Translations under genes and position numbers: made by a program
Notes under the pieces: generated by a model
What the model saw: the letters and a program-made list of their open reading frames with translations, nothing else
Told to the model about the DNA's origin: nothing
The model's database searches: none
NCBI GenBank assembly: GCA_937125455.1
Contig: CAKZLK010000038.1
Coordinates: 62,001-126,000, forward strand
DNA length: 64,000 bases
Source: an uncultured Aequorivita sp.
GTDB taxonomy: Bacteria > Bacteroidota > Bacteroidia > Flavobacteriales > Flavobacteriaceae
Direction of reading: 5' to 3'
Part shown: positions 18,483 to 28,166 of the stretch, piece by piece
How positions within the stretch are numbered: position 1 is the first letter of the stretch
Layout of the letters: the number at the start of each line of letters is the position of its first letter

Positions 18483-21350
18483 ATGTTTAAAAATTCTCTT
18501 AAAATGAGCTTTGTAGCTTTGGCTTCTATAGCTCTTTTGGTAATTTCATGTAAAAATGAAAAAGCCACAACAGCAGATGATAGTGCAAAACTTTCTGTTC
18601 CATTTGAAAAATATGAACTTGAAAATGGGCTCGATGTAATTCTTCATCAAGACAAAAGTGATCCCATTGTTTCACTCGCTATTCAGTATGGCGTTGGCTC
18701 CAACCGTGAAAAAACAGGCAGAACTGGTTTTGCTCACTTGTTTGAACACATGCTATTTCAGGAGTCTGAAAACGTACCGCAGGATCAATTCTTTAAAACT
18801 ATACAAGATGCCGGAGGAACCTTGAACGGCGGAACTTGGAAAGATGGAACAGTCTATTATGAGGTAGTTCCAAAAAACGCAATGGAAACCGTGATGTGGT
18901 TGGAAAGCGACAGAATGGGCTATTTGATAAACACGGTAACCGAATCTGCTTTTGAAAACCAGCAGGAAGTAGTTCAAAACGAGAAGCGCCAGCGTGTAGA
19001 TAACAACCCATACGGACACACCAGTTGGGTGATTGACAAAAATCTTTATCCTGAAGGCCACCCATATAATTGGCAAGTAATAGGCGAATTGGAAGATCTT
19101 CAAAATGCAACTGTGGAAGACGTAAAAGAATTTTACGATCGTTTTTACGGTCCAAACAACGCTACTTTGGTATTAGCTGGTGATTTTGATACTGCAGAAG
19201 CCAAAAAAATGATTGAAAAATATTTTGGCGAAATAAAGCGTCGTCAAGAGGTTGAACCGTTAAAGCCCCAACCAGTAACCCTTTCGGAAACGAAAAGACT
19301 TTATCATGAAGATAATTTTGCCACCGCACCACAACTGAATATGGTTTGGCCAACAGTGCAACAATATACCGATGATGCATATGCACTTGATTTTCTTGGA
19401 CAAATTCTTTCGGAAGGAAAAAAGGCACCACTCTATAAAGTATTGGTAAAAGAAAAAGATCTTACGGCAAGAACCACAGCGTATAACAATTCAAGTGAAT
19501 TGGCTGGCGATTTTCAAATTTCAATAACTGCAAACAATGGTGTGGATTTAGATTCTGTTGAAAGCGGAATTAATGAAGCCTTTGCCCTTTTTGAAAAAGA
19601 TGGAGTTACAGATCGTGATATTGAAAGAATTAAAGCAGGTTTGGAAACTCAATTTTACAATGGAATCAGTAGTGTCTTGGGCAAATCTTTTCAACTTGCT
19701 AGATATAATGTTTTTACAGGCGACCCAGGTTTTATAACAAAAGATATTGAAAATATAAAAAAGGTTACCAAAGAGGATGTAATGCGTGTTTACAACAAAT
19801 ACATTAAAGACAAACCATACGTAATGACCAGCTTTGTTCCAAAAGGACAGTTGAATCTGATTGCAGAAAATTCTGAAAAAGCAAAAGTTGTTGAAGAAGA
19901 AATTAAGGAAAATGTTGAAAAGAAAGTTGAAGATGAAAATACGGAAGTTGCCAAAACACCATCCAATTTTGACCGATCAAAACCACCCGTTCAAGGTCCT
20001 GCACCTGAGCTTAACGTTCCCGAAGTGTGGACAGTTAATTTGGAAAACGGCTTGAAAGTTTCAGGAATTGAACAAAATGAAATTCCAACCGTAAACTTTA
20101 GTCTTGTAATTGAAGGTGGTCATTTACTGGACGATATGAAAAAGAACGGTGTTGCTAATTTAATGAGTGACATTATGATGGAAGGTACTGCTAAAAAAAC
20201 TCCAGAGGAATTAGAGGAAGCTATTGATCTTTTGGGTGCGAGTATCAGAATGTTCACTACTGATGAATCTATTGTAATTCGTGGAAACACTTTAACACGA
20301 AACTTCGACAAAACAATGGATTTGGTTACTGAAATTCTTTTGGAGCCACGGTGGGATGAGGAAGAATTGGCACGAATCAAAACCAAAACCATTAATCAAA
20401 TTGAGCGTTCGGACGCCAACCCAAATGCTGTTGCAAATCGCGTTTACAACAAAGTTCTGTATGGTGATGATCATATTTTTAGTTATCCAACATCAGGAAC
20501 TGTAGCGTCTGTGAAAGCGATAACAATGAATGATTTGAAAGCGTATTATACCAAGAATTTTTCACCTTCAATTAGCACCTTTCAAGTAGTTGGAAAAATC
20601 GACAAAGATGCTGTATTGAAAGATTTAAAAGGGTTGGAAGCGCGTTGGCCTTCTAAAGAAGTGACCATTCCTGAATATCCAATTGCAAACAATAGAGACA
20701 AGGCTTCATTGTATTTTGTTGATATGCCTAACGCTAAACAATCTGTTATTAATATCGGATATATTGCGTTGCCAAGAACCGATAAGGATTTCTATCCAGC
20801 AGAGGTTATGAACTACAAACTAGGTGGTTCTTTCTCAGGAAATGTGAATTTGATTCTTCGCGAAGAAAAGGGCTATACCTATGGTGCACGGACTAATTTT
20901 AGCGGAAGTAAAATACCTGGGACTTTTACAGCTTCGTCAAGTGTAAGAACTAATACAACTGGAGAATCAGTAAAAATATTTAGAGATGAAATTTCAAAAT
21001 ACAAAGAAGGCATTTCTCTTGAAGACCTTGAGTTTACTAAAAATGCACTTATAAAATCAAACGCACGCCGTTTTGAAACCCAAGGTTCGCTTTTGGGAAT
21101 GTTGCAGGAAATCAACGAGTATGACCTTCCGGCAGATTATATTGAAAAAGAAGAAGCTGTTGTAAAAAACATGACTTTGGAACAACATAAAGCGTTGGCC
21201 AATAAATATCTAGATGCTTCAAAAATGGCCTATTTAGTTGTTGGTGATGCAGCTACTCAGTTTGCTCAGTTCAAAAAAATGGGCTTTGATGAAGTAAAGC
21301 TTCTGGATAAAAATGGGGAGGAAGTGAAACTGGAAGATGTGAAATTGTAA
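18483..21350 (+). CDS. M16-family zinc metallopeptidase lipoprotein (two fused halves)
   Basis: 955 residues. The N-terminus has a lipoprotein signal ending in LLVISCKN (Cys about residue 23). The first M16 half carries the inverted zinc motif HLFEHML near residues 84-90 and the distal Glu in ENQQEVVQNEKRQ. A charged Glu/Lys-rich linker (VVEEEIKENVEKKVEDENTE, near residue 475) leads to a second half (LENGLKVSGIEQNEIPTV) without HxxEH, as in fused pitrilysin-type enzymes. Likely anchored in a membrane facing the periplasm and degrading peptides in its closed chamber. Monocistronic, followed by a strong hairpin. Confidence 0.92.
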   Translation: MFKNSLKMSFVALASIALLVISCKNEKATTADDSAKLSVPFEKYELENGLDVILHQDKSDPIVSLAIQYGVGSNREKTGRTGFAHLFEHMLFQESENVPQDQFFKTIQDAGGTLNGGTWKDGTVYYEVVPKNAMETVMWLESDRMGYLINTVTESAFENQQEVVQNEKRQRVDNNPYGHTSWVIDKNLYPEGHPYNWQVIGELEDLQNATVEDVKEFYDRFYGPNNATLVLAGDFDTAEAKKMIEKYFGEIKRRQEVEPLKPQPVTLSETKRLYHEDNFATAPQLNMVWPTVQQYTDDAYALDFLGQILSEGKKAPLYKVLVKEKDLTARTTAYNNSSELAGDFQISITANNGVDLDSVESGINEAFALFEKDGVTDRDIERIKAGLETQFYNGISSVLGKSFQLARYNVFTGDPGFITKDIENIKKVTKEDVMRVYNKYIKDKPYVMTSFVPKGQLNLIAENSEKAKVVEEEIKENVEKKVEDENTEVAKTPSNFDRSKPPVQGPAPELNVPEVWTVNLENGLKVSGIEQNEIPTVNFSLVIEGGHLLDDMKKNGVANLMSDIMMEGTAKKTPEELEEAIDLLGASIRMFTTDESIVIRGNTLTRNFDKTMDLVTEILLEPRWDEEELARIKTKTINQIERSDANPNAVANRVYNKVLYGDDHIFSYPTSGTVASVKAITMNDLKAYYTKNFSPSISTFQVVGKIDKDAVLKDLKGLEARWPSKEVTIPEYPIANNRDKASLYFVDMPNAKQSVINIGYIALPRTDKDFYPAEVMNYKLGGSFSGNVNLILREEKGYTYGARTNFSGSKIPGTFTASSSVRTNTTGESVKIFRDEISKYKEGISLEDLEFTKNALIKSNARRFETQGSLLGMLQEINEYDLPADYIEKEEAVVKNMTLEQHKALANKYLDASKMAYLVVGDAATQFAQFKKMGFDEVKLLDKNGEEVKLEDVKL

Positions 21351-21374
21351 AAACCGCTATTGAAATTATAATTG

Positions 21375-21420
21375 CCACGAATGCACGAATTCTTTTTTTA
21401 TTCGTGCATTCGTGGTTTTT
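21375..21420 (+). terminator. 16-bp perfect hairpin terminator after the M16 peptidase
   Basis: CCACGAATGCACGAAT at 21375-21390 pairs perfectly with 21400-21415 around a T-rich 9-nt loop and is followed by TTTTTAT. The arms contain repeated ACGAAT/GCACGAAT words and look like a Bacteroidota dispersed intergenic palindrome that also works as a terminator. Confidence 0.8.
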
Positions 21421-21454
21421 ATATTTAACTATCTTTATTTAAATTCTTTTTTCT

Positions 21455-22579
21455 ATGAATAAATTCTACGTTCTTTATTTCTCCTTAGTCCTTCTTTTTG
21501 GTTGCAAAAACAATCAAAATGAAAGTTCAAAAATTTCTAAAAAAGAAGAAATTTCAGTCCAAAAATTTTCCGAACCTGTTTTTACACTGGCCGAAGCAAA
21601 CAAATTGATTGAACTTCCTTTGCATTGTGTTGGAACAGAATATCCGTATAAACCTGGCGAAACGTTGGAAAGCAAAGCAGATCTTGTTGAACCGGTAACT
21701 GTGCATCCTATTTTTTACGGCTGTTTTGATTGGCATAGTGCCGTTCACGGGTATTGGTCAATGGTTACCCTACTAAAACAATTTCCCCAAATGGAAGGGG
21801 CAGCTGATGTGCAAAAACTACTGAAAGAAAAAATCACAGTTGAAAACGTGGAGACTGAAGTTGCATTTTTTGAAAAACCGATCAATAAATCCTTTGAAAG
21901 AACGTACGGTTGGGCTTGGCTTTTAAAGCTTTCGGAAGAGCTGCACAATTGGGACGACCCAATGGCTCGTGAACTGGAACAAAATCTGCAGCCGCTTGCA
22001 GATATTATTGTGCTTCGCTTTAAGGAGTTTTTACCAAAATTGAATTATCCCATTCGAGTAGGGGAGCATACAAATACTGCATTCGGACTTACTTTTGCTT
22101 ATGATTATGCAGAAATGATGAAAGACTTGGAACTAAAACAATTAATTGAAAAACGCGCACGAGATTTTTATTTCAATGACGAAAACTGTCCAATAAGTTG
22201 GGAGCCGAGCGGCTATGATTTTCTTTCTCCTTGTTTGGAAGAAGTGGATATTATGCGTCGTGTGCTTTCTTCTGAAGAGTTCTTGGGTTGGATGGATACT
22301 TTTTTACCGCAACTTGCTGATAAAAATTATCATCTGAAAGTAGGGGAGGTAAGTGACCGAACTGATGGAAAACTGGTACATTTGGACGGATTAAATTTTA
22401 GTAGAGCTTGGGTTTTTTACGGTTTGGCAAAACATTATCCAAAATACAAACATCTTCAAAATCTCGCAAACGAACACGTGGCATATTCATATCCAAATTT
22501 GATAGGTGATAGCTACGAAGGTGGCCATTGGCTGGGCAGTTTTGCTATATATGCATTGAATACGCTGCATGGAAAATAA
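21455..22579 (+). CDS. DUF2891 lipoprotein
   Basis: 374 residues with a lipoprotein signal (YFSLVLLFGCKNN, Cys about residue 17). Conserved DUF2891 segments: GCFDWHSAVHGYWSMVTLL, YGWAWLLKLSEEL, EHTNTAFGLTFAYDYA, CPISWEPSGYDFLSPCLEE and YEGGHWLGSFAIYAL. The repeated His/Trp/Asp-rich motifs in an all-helical protein suggest an (alpha/alpha) toroid, as in glycoside-processing enzymes, but no activity is established. Expected at the periplasmic face or cell surface. Transcribed alone after the hairpin at 21375-21420. Confidence 0.82.
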   Translation: MNKFYVLYFSLVLLFGCKNNQNESSKISKKEEISVQKFSEPVFTLAEANKLIELPLHCVGTEYPYKPGETLESKADLVEPVTVHPIFYGCFDWHSAVHGYWSMVTLLKQFPQMEGAADVQKLLKEKITVENVETEVAFFEKPINKSFERTYGWAWLLKLSEELHNWDDPMARELEQNLQPLADIIVLRFKEFLPKLNYPIRVGEHTNTAFGLTFAYDYAEMMKDLELKQLIEKRARDFYFNDENCPISWEPSGYDFLSPCLEEVDIMRRVLSSEEFLGWMDTFLPQLADKNYHLKVGEVSDRTDGKLVHLDGLNFSRAWVFYGLAKHYPKYKHLQNLANEHVAYSYPNLIGDSYEGGHWLGSFAIYALNTLHGK

Positions 22580-22591
22580 GTTGGCCAATCT

Positions 22592-25165
22592 TTAAAAAGC
22601 AATTTCAGGGTTTACGTTTTTCTCAACTCTTTTAGTATTTATAAGAGTTTCAATTTCTGAGAATTGTTCCTTTAGTAACGGATGCTCTAAAATTGCTTGA
22701 ATGTAATTCAGACTGCTTTTGCTTAAATGCCTTGAAAGAGTTGGTTCGTAAAATTCCCACGGATCAAAGAAGGATTTGTCTGGTTTCTCGGTAATGGAAA
22801 GAATTAGATTGTTTTCTTTTTCTAAAAAGGCCTCAAGTTTTGATTGCGTCTTCGAATTTGTGATTTTTCCCTTAAAAAGCACTTCCACATCGTCCATTGA
22901 AACTTTGTGTGGCATAAAAATTTTGAAATAACGCAGTTCGCCATTTTCATTTTTTTCCCAGTTGGTAATGTAATAACTTAAATATCCTGGAATTTTATCT
23001 AGGTTTAGTCCAGTTTCAAGGTCCACCATGATATTATCTGATTCATTTTCGTTTTTATGGATATGAACGATTTTGTTTTCCTTTTTAAATTTTTCAACCA
23101 AATAATTTACATAGAGACTCTTGCTGTTTATGATTTCAATATAGGCTATCTGTTTGTTTTTCAAAACTTGCTTGCGAAGCAGATAGTTGTGTAAATCTAA
23201 GCAGCCCAAAAGTCCACTATTGTCAATTGCTCCGGCGTCAATAAAATGACCGTGGCCTTTTATTTTTGCAGCCGGACTGAAGATGGGAAATCGATTTGTT
23301 GTAGAAACAGCTTGGTAATAAGGCAACGTTTTGTTACCTGCCAAATCGGCCAAATTCTCGGCATAGGGAAAGATATCCTTAAAGTTATTTTGTTTTACGG
23401 ACCAAAGGATACCTCTATTTCCTTTCTGTCCAGCAGTGTTCATTATCAAAGATGGAAAATAGCCTTCTTTCTTAAAGGCCTCTTTCCAGTAATCGCGGAA
23501 AGAAATTTCCGATAGGTATTTGGAGGGTTTGTTTTGAATATTATTTTGATACTTTACCATAGCATAGTATGGGCGATCGCGAAGACCAATGCGTTGGCTT
23601 AATGGCCAAATTTTCCTGTAGGTGTCTAGTCCAAAAGTAAGGGTTAAATCTAATGATGTATAGTTTTGTTTTGCCAGGGAGTCTATTTTCTTTTGAATTC
23701 GTAGTGTATCCAATCCATCTTCTTTATAAAGGCCAGTATAGATTGCCAAACCAAGTGAACCGCCAGATGCGCCTGATAAGGCGATGCTTTGTTTAAGAAG
23801 TTTTCCCTTTGTTTTTGATTGTAACCTGTTAAGGACATTCAATGTCCAAACGTTTGCTTTTAAGCCCCCGCCATGAGAGGCGATGAAGAAAAGTGTATTA
23901 TCTTTTTTTGCTTTTAAACTGTCGAGAAATACAGATTCAGAAACTTCTTTTTTCGTGTTTTCAACCAAATCAAGTTCGTGGGTTTTTACTTCTACATTGG
24001 TGCAGTTGGATATGGTTAAAACTATAATCAGTACAAAGAGCGTCACTAAAAAAACTTTATAGCTCGTGGTGTTTCTTAATTTCTTTTTTCGCGTTACAAA
24101 AAAATACTTCCCCAAACTTGCAATAATGAAATAGTAGAAATAAAAGAAAGCCAATAAAATAGGAATTCCATTCAGAAGTTGCCACCCCAAGATACTCGCC
24201 AGTGTTGAAAAAAGCAATAAGATAATAGCAACCAAAAAGTTAATATAGAACATTAAAAGATAATTTTCAGACTTCTCTAAAAAGTGAATTCTTTCAAAAA
24301 AGATAGAAGCAGGAAGGTATTTTGAGCTGTTCAAAGTGCCTAAAATAACACCGAATTTTGACCGTAACAATCTAAAAAATATATAATTGAACATAAAAAC
24401 GTAACTGGTCAATAAAAGCAGGATAAATCCACCGGGACTGAAGTTCCCCCAAGAAAGGGTGTTGAGCAACAAAACGATACAGGCAATGACAATTATGAGA
24501 TACCAAAGGGCTAATTTTCTGTAGAGTTTGGTTAGCTTTTCGGGAAGCTCTTTTGAGGTTTTTTCACTTTCATATTTTGTTATTTTTTCTTTTAGATAGA
24601 TATACAAAATAAAAGGAACCAGCAAGAGCAGATAAATGATAATTTTTACACCGTCAAACGGAAAATTCTCAAAAATGAAATTTGGTTTAAAGCTACTTAT
24701 AATGAAGTGGATCCATACTATGTGTATTAAAATCCCCGTGAAATAGCGGAAATAATTGGCCCAATTGTCTGGTTTGTAATCTGTGTTTTTCTTGGTTGTA
24801 AAAGTATAAACAGTATAATGCTTAAAAATCCACCATTTTAACGGATGTTTGGCATGCCAATTAGTATAATCGCCACTATTGTTTAAATCTGCAGCATAAT
24901 AGGTATAGATTGGATAATGTGAAAGTGCCACGGCCAGACCATTGATGAAGAAAAAAGAAAGGAGCAGGGATAGCCATTTACTTTCTATCAAGTCAACCAT
25001 CATAGTGAATGCTTGATCCATTTGGGTTAGCAGCAATAGAATAATCAGTATTACGAACAAACTTAATATTGAAGACTTAAAAAAGTTTTTAAATGATCTA
25101 AAAAGATGGTGAACAATGTCCATCAACTTTGCTATCCAGGATTTTTTTTCTTCTATTTTCTCCAT
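22592..25165 (-). CDS. Large membrane protein with C-terminal patatin-like phospholipase domain
   Basis: 857 residues. The first ~390 contain about nine hydrophobic helices (for example LFVILIILLLLTQM, IIIYLLLLVPFILYIYL, IACIVLLLNTL). The rest is a patatin-like domain: glycine-rich oxyanion loop ASHGGGLKA near residue 427, nucleophile elbow SGASGGSLG near 463, and the catalytic aspartate in FIDAGAIDNSG near 642, where the usual DGG/DGA reads DAGA. Likely a membrane-bound lipid acyl hydrolase. Convergent with the DUF2891 gene. The membrane fusion is unusual for patatins; substrate unknown. Confidence 0.8.
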   Translation of the reverse strand: MEKIEEKKSWIAKLMDIVHHLFRSFKNFFKSSILSLFVILIILLLLTQMDQAFTMMVDLIESKWLSLLLSFFFINGLAVALSHYPIYTYYAADLNNSGDYTNWHAKHPLKWWIFKHYTVYTFTTKKNTDYKPDNWANYFRYFTGILIHIVWIHFIISSFKPNFIFENFPFDGVKIIIYLLLLVPFILYIYLKEKITKYESEKTSKELPEKLTKLYRKLALWYLIIVIACIVLLLNTLSWGNFSPGGFILLLLTSYVFMFNYIFFRLLRSKFGVILGTLNSSKYLPASIFFERIHFLEKSENYLLMFYINFLVAIILLLFSTLASILGWQLLNGIPILLAFFYFYYFIIASLGKYFFVTRKKKLRNTTSYKVFLVTLFVLIIVLTISNCTNVEVKTHELDLVENTKKEVSESVFLDSLKAKKDNTLFFIASHGGGLKANVWTLNVLNRLQSKTKGKLLKQSIALSGASGGSLGLAIYTGLYKEDGLDTLRIQKKIDSLAKQNYTSLDLTLTFGLDTYRKIWPLSQRIGLRDRPYYAMVKYQNNIQNKPSKYLSEISFRDYWKEAFKKEGYFPSLIMNTAGQKGNRGILWSVKQNNFKDIFPYAENLADLAGNKTLPYYQAVSTTNRFPIFSPAAKIKGHGHFIDAGAIDNSGLLGCLDLHNYLLRKQVLKNKQIAYIEIINSKSLYVNYLVEKFKKENKIVHIHKNENESDNIMVDLETGLNLDKIPGYLSYYITNWEKNENGELRYFKIFMPHKVSMDDVEVLFKGKITNSKTQSKLEAFLEKENNLILSITEKPDKSFFDPWEFYEPTLSRHLSKSSLNYIQAILEHPLLKEQFSEIETLINTKRVEKNVNPEIAF

Positions 25166-25237
25166 GAAAAATTTATAAGATTCTTATTTAAAAATACTAA
25201 TTAGATGCTCTAGCTTTTTTAATGGATTACAATGAAA

Positions 25238-26056
25238 CTAAACCAAAGGCTCAATTGAAAATACATCTAACTTTGAATTTCTGAAATTTCGGGTTCTTTT
25301 CATCACGGTAATTCCGTTTCGGGAACCCGCTTGATTGGTGTTTCCTTCTATGGTTTCAATTACATCGTTGCTTACAGAAGTTATTATTCCTGTGTGTGTC
25401 CAATCATGTCTAGATTTTTGTAGTAAGAAAAAATCACCAGGTTTCATTATTGAAGGATTGTTGCGAATAGTTTGGTAACGGGTCAATAATTTTTTTTGAA
25501 GACCTGTTGTCCCCACAGTATCACAACTGTAAGTAAGTGGCATCAAACTCCTAAAATCTTTTCCAAGGGAAGTTGCGGCTTGGTCTAAAATTGTTTGCGC
25601 AAAGCCCATACACCAGTACCATGGCGAACCATCGTGCCCGTCCATATAGGCACGAACCCAAGGACCACTGTTGGATTGCCCTTTTATCTCAAGCTCGAAA
25701 GGAGCATTTTTCAAATGGTTTTCAGCAACTTCTAAAACGGCATTCCTGAGAGAAGTTGATTGTAAAGGTGTTTCAAAGGCATCTTTCATTCCTTCACAAA
25801 GCTTATTGAAAAGCTGGGGGGTGATTATTCCTGACGGGACAATCTTTATTGCATTTTGAAAATTTTTAACCGCCTTTTCAGTTGCCGGACCAAAATCGCC
25901 ATCAATACCTGTAGCTGTGCCACTTTCAGGGTGCTGAATTGCGTAAAGTGAAAGCCACGATTGAATTTTCAATACATCTTTTTTGTTGTTATCACTACCG
26001 TTTCTTTTTTGTGTGTTTGCGATTTTTAGCTCTTTTATGTATTTGTTTTTTTTCAT
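25238..26056 (-). CDS. Peptidoglycan-binding domain plus CHAP-like amidase domain
   Basis: 272 residues, no signal peptide. Residues ~25-80 match PG_binding_1 (VLKIQSWLSLYAIQHP, TGIDGDFGPATEKAVKNFQ). Residues ~105-272 look like a CHAP/NlpC-type cysteine peptidase: the candidate nucleophile Cys is in SPWYWCMGFAQTIL and the His in RHDWTHTGIITSV, followed by VIETIEGNTNQAGSRNG. Acts on cell-wall peptides if exported; lack of a leader suggests phage-like or specialised release, or that the true N-terminus was missed. A 294-bp gap with inverted repeats separates it from the divergent gene at 26351. Confidence 0.78.
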   Translation of the reverse strand: MKKNKYIKELKIANTQKRNGSDNNKKDVLKIQSWLSLYAIQHPESGTATGIDGDFGPATEKAVKNFQNAIKIVPSGIITPQLFNKLCEGMKDAFETPLQSTSLRNAVLEVAENHLKNAPFELEIKGQSNSGPWVRAYMDGHDGSPWYWCMGFAQTILDQAATSLGKDFRSLMPLTYSCDTVGTTGLQKKLLTRYQTIRNNPSIMKPGDFFLLQKSRHDWTHTGIITSVSNDVIETIEGNTNQAGSRNGITVMKRTRNFRNSKLDVFSIEPLV

Positions 26057-26237
26057 GACTTTTTTATTTTTTTTGAAGAATATCTACCATCTGTATTATG
26101 CTAAATTTGTGGGTTAACTTTTCGAATAAACTAAAAATAAATATAACCATCAATAATAAACTGTACAACAGTGTTTTACATAAATTTTGATAGGTTTTTC
26201 ACTTATTTTTATACAAGGAAAAGCCTTACAATGACAT

Positions 26238-26295
26238 AGGAAAAACCCTTTTTATATTAAGTATTTTTCCTGTTTATTGATTTCAAAAAATACTT
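26238..26295 (+). promoter_or_regulatory. Nested inverted repeats upstream of the two-component operon
   Basis: Two inverted repeats: AGGAAAAA (26238-26245) with TTTTTCCT (26264-26271), and AAGTATTTTT (26259-26268) with AAAAATACTT (26286-26295). They lie 56-113 bp before the ATG at 26351, in the 294-bp divergent gap (26057-26350). They could be response-regulator sites or a hairpin; no clean -7 box stands out. Confidence 0.35.
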
Positions 26296-26350
26296 ATTTG
26301 ATTGTTTTTGCTACATTCGTTCCTGTAAAACCAATAAATTAATTTCAATT

Positions 26351-26701
26351 ATGTCAAAACCATCAAATTGTATTACCGTAGCTGAAGCAAGACAATTACA
26401 GGACAACTGGGTAGCAACACGTGCAGTAGATATTGAACGCTCAATGGGTTCTGTGGATACGCGGGAGTTTCTTTTTAGCGTAGATGAGCTGCAACAGTTT
26501 CTGGATTATATCAAAACATCATCCATAGGGTCACAAAAAGCGGGGGTTCGCATTTATTTTGCGGCTTATGATAACCACACCTCTGACAAGGCTACAGTGT
26601 TTTTGGCACCAACCAATGGAATAACTGCAGGATCTCCAAACAATTATAAGTTAGAGCCACTAAATAAAGCCGTTACAGGGTTTCCTCCTACAAATTATTA
26701 A
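26351..26701 (+). CDS. Small conserved hypothetical protein at the head of a two-component operon
   Basis: 116 residues, soluble, no signal peptide or helix of membrane type. Begins SKPSNCITVAEARQLQDNW; the middle reads FSVDELQQFLDYIKTSS and the C-terminal half GVRIYFAAYDNHTSDKATVFLAPT. I do not recognise a named family. The membrane protein follows 2 bp after the stop, and the histidine kinase and regulator genes overlap in series, so it is probably an accessory or the sensed effector of that system. Confidence 0.7.
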   Translation: MSKPSNCITVAEARQLQDNWVATRAVDIERSMGSVDTREFLFSVDELQQFLDYIKTSSIGSQKAGVRIYFAAYDNHTSDKATVFLAPTNGITAGSPNNYKLEPLNKAVTGFPPTNY

Positions 26702-26703
26702 TA

Positions 26704-27408
26704 GTGATAGCAGTTCTATTAATAAACTTTTTAGAATTTTTAGCATTCCTTGTGGGAATAGTCTATTATAAAAAAAATAGATCTAAGCCTACATTATACC
26801 TAGTTTGGTTCTTGGGGATTACGGTCTTTAATGAATTGTTTGGGTGGTATGCTTATTTTTTAGATGAACCATTCTTAAGTTTTTTGAAAGGCACTCCATT
26901 CGAAGACAATTATTGGTTAGGAAATATTTATTCCATAATAAGTTATTTGTTTTATATAAATTATTTTAAATGGTATATATCCTCTAAAAAATCAATAACA
27001 ATACTTAATCGTATTTCGGTTGTTTTTTTAACAGCGAGTATTATGGAGATTTTATTTTCTGATGGTTTTTTTGTGAAATTTATGCCGATTTCCAATATAA
27101 TTGGAACATTGTTTATTTTCGTTAGCATTGCTTTTTACTATATGGAATTGCTGAAAAGCGACCAAATTCTACAAGTACAAAGGACATTACAATTCTATAT
27201 TTCTGTGGGGGCATTAATTTTCCATCTTTGCAGCACGCCTTTATTTATATATAGTTCTTATTATAGTAATTCCATAGACCCAAACTTTGTTAGTTTGTAC
27301 AGACAAGTTATCTTTGGAACTAACTATTTGTTATATTCCATCTATATAGCTGGATTTTTAATATGCTTACGGAAAAAGGACCCTTACTTCCCCAAGAAAA
27401 ACTTTTAA
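26704..27408 (+). CDS. Seven-helix membrane protein upstream of a histidine kinase
   Basis: 234 residues with about seven hydrophobic segments (AVLLINFLEFLAFLVGIVYY, LVWFLGITVFNELFGWYAYF, IIGTLFIFVSIAFYYMELL, ILFHL-like and YLLYSIYIAGFLICL). Start is GTG at 26704, two bases after the preceding stop. The 3' end overlaps the kinase gene by 46 bp, indicating strong translational coupling. A 7TM receptor-like sensor for the adjacent kinase is a reasonable guess; no family was recognised. Confidence 0.68.
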   Translation: MIAVLLINFLEFLAFLVGIVYYKKNRSKPTLYLVWFLGITVFNELFGWYAYFLDEPFLSFLKGTPFEDNYWLGNIYSIISYLFYINYFKWYISSKKSITILNRISVVFLTASIMEILFSDGFFVKFMPISNIIGTLFIFVSIAFYYMELLKSDQILQVQRTLQFYISVGALIFHLCSTPLFIYSSYYSNSIDPNFVSLYRQVIFGTNYLLYSIYIAGFLICLRKKDPYFPKKNF

Positions 27409-28166
27409 TAATTTACTTTATTGCAGTACTACTGTTCTTTACAATCTTTTCGATTGTTTTTGTTATAGCCTTTCAACGTAGAAAAAATAAATTTTTAAAG
27501 GAGCGCTATGAAGCAGAGCAACGCTATCAGCGCGAACTTGCAGATTCACAGATAGAAATTCAAGAACAAACCCTTAAAAACATCGCTTGGGAGCTTCACG
27601 ACAATGTGGGGCAATTGCTTTCTGTAGCCAATATTCAGTTAAATGTATTGATGAATTCAGCTCCAGAAGCGTATCACAGTCAAATAAAAGAGACAAAAGG
27701 AGTGGTGCAGGAAACTGTACAAGAAATCCGATCACTATCCAAAGTGCTCAATAACGATGTGGTCTTAAAAAACGGACTTTTGGCATCCCTTCAGGTAGAA
27801 CTTGACAGATTTAACCGTTTAGACTATTTAAAAGCGTCCTTAAAAATAACAGGAGATATAGTTCCATTAAGTAGCGCCAGTGAAATTATAATCTTTCGCA
27901 TACTTCAGGAATTTCTTTCAAACGTTATCAAACATGCACGGGCATCAAAATTATTTGTACATTTAGATTATAAAGAAAAAACGCTGGAAATATCTGCTGT
28001 TGATGACGGTGTTGGTTTTGATAGCTCAAAAAAAACAGACAGCTCTGGGATGGAAACTATGAGTAGCCGAGCTGAACTACTGAATGCTGAGTTTTACATA
28101 TCGTCAGAAATAGGAAAGGGGACTCGGTTAATTATAAAATATCCATATAAAAGTCATAATGATTAA
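27363..28166 (+). CDS. Sensor histidine kinase (HisKA_3 class)
   Basis: 267 residues. A single N-terminal membrane helix (LLIIYFIAVLLFFTIFSIVFVIAF) is followed by a coiled segment rich in Glu/Gln (residues ~40-70). The phosphoacceptor box is AWELHDNVGQLLSVANIQLN (His about residue 79), and the HATPase has ILQEFLSNVIKHA and VDDGVGFDSS. HisKA_3 kinases pair with NarL-type regulators, and one follows directly with an 8-bp overlap. The kinase has almost no extracytoplasmic domain, so sensing probably occurs via the preceding membrane protein or in the cytoplasm. Confidence 0.9.
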   Translation: MLTEKGPLLPQEKLLIIYFIAVLLFFTIFSIVFVIAFQRRKNKFLKERYEAEQRYQRELADSQIEIQEQTLKNIAWELHDNVGQLLSVANIQLNVLMNSAPEAYHSQIKETKGVVQETVQEIRSLSKVLNNDVVLKNGLLASLQVELDRFNRLDYLKASLKITGDIVPLSSASEIIIFRILQEFLSNVIKHARASKLFVHLDYKEKTLEISAVDDGVGFDSSKKTDSSGMETMSSRAELLNAEFYISSEIGKGTRLIIKYPYKSHND

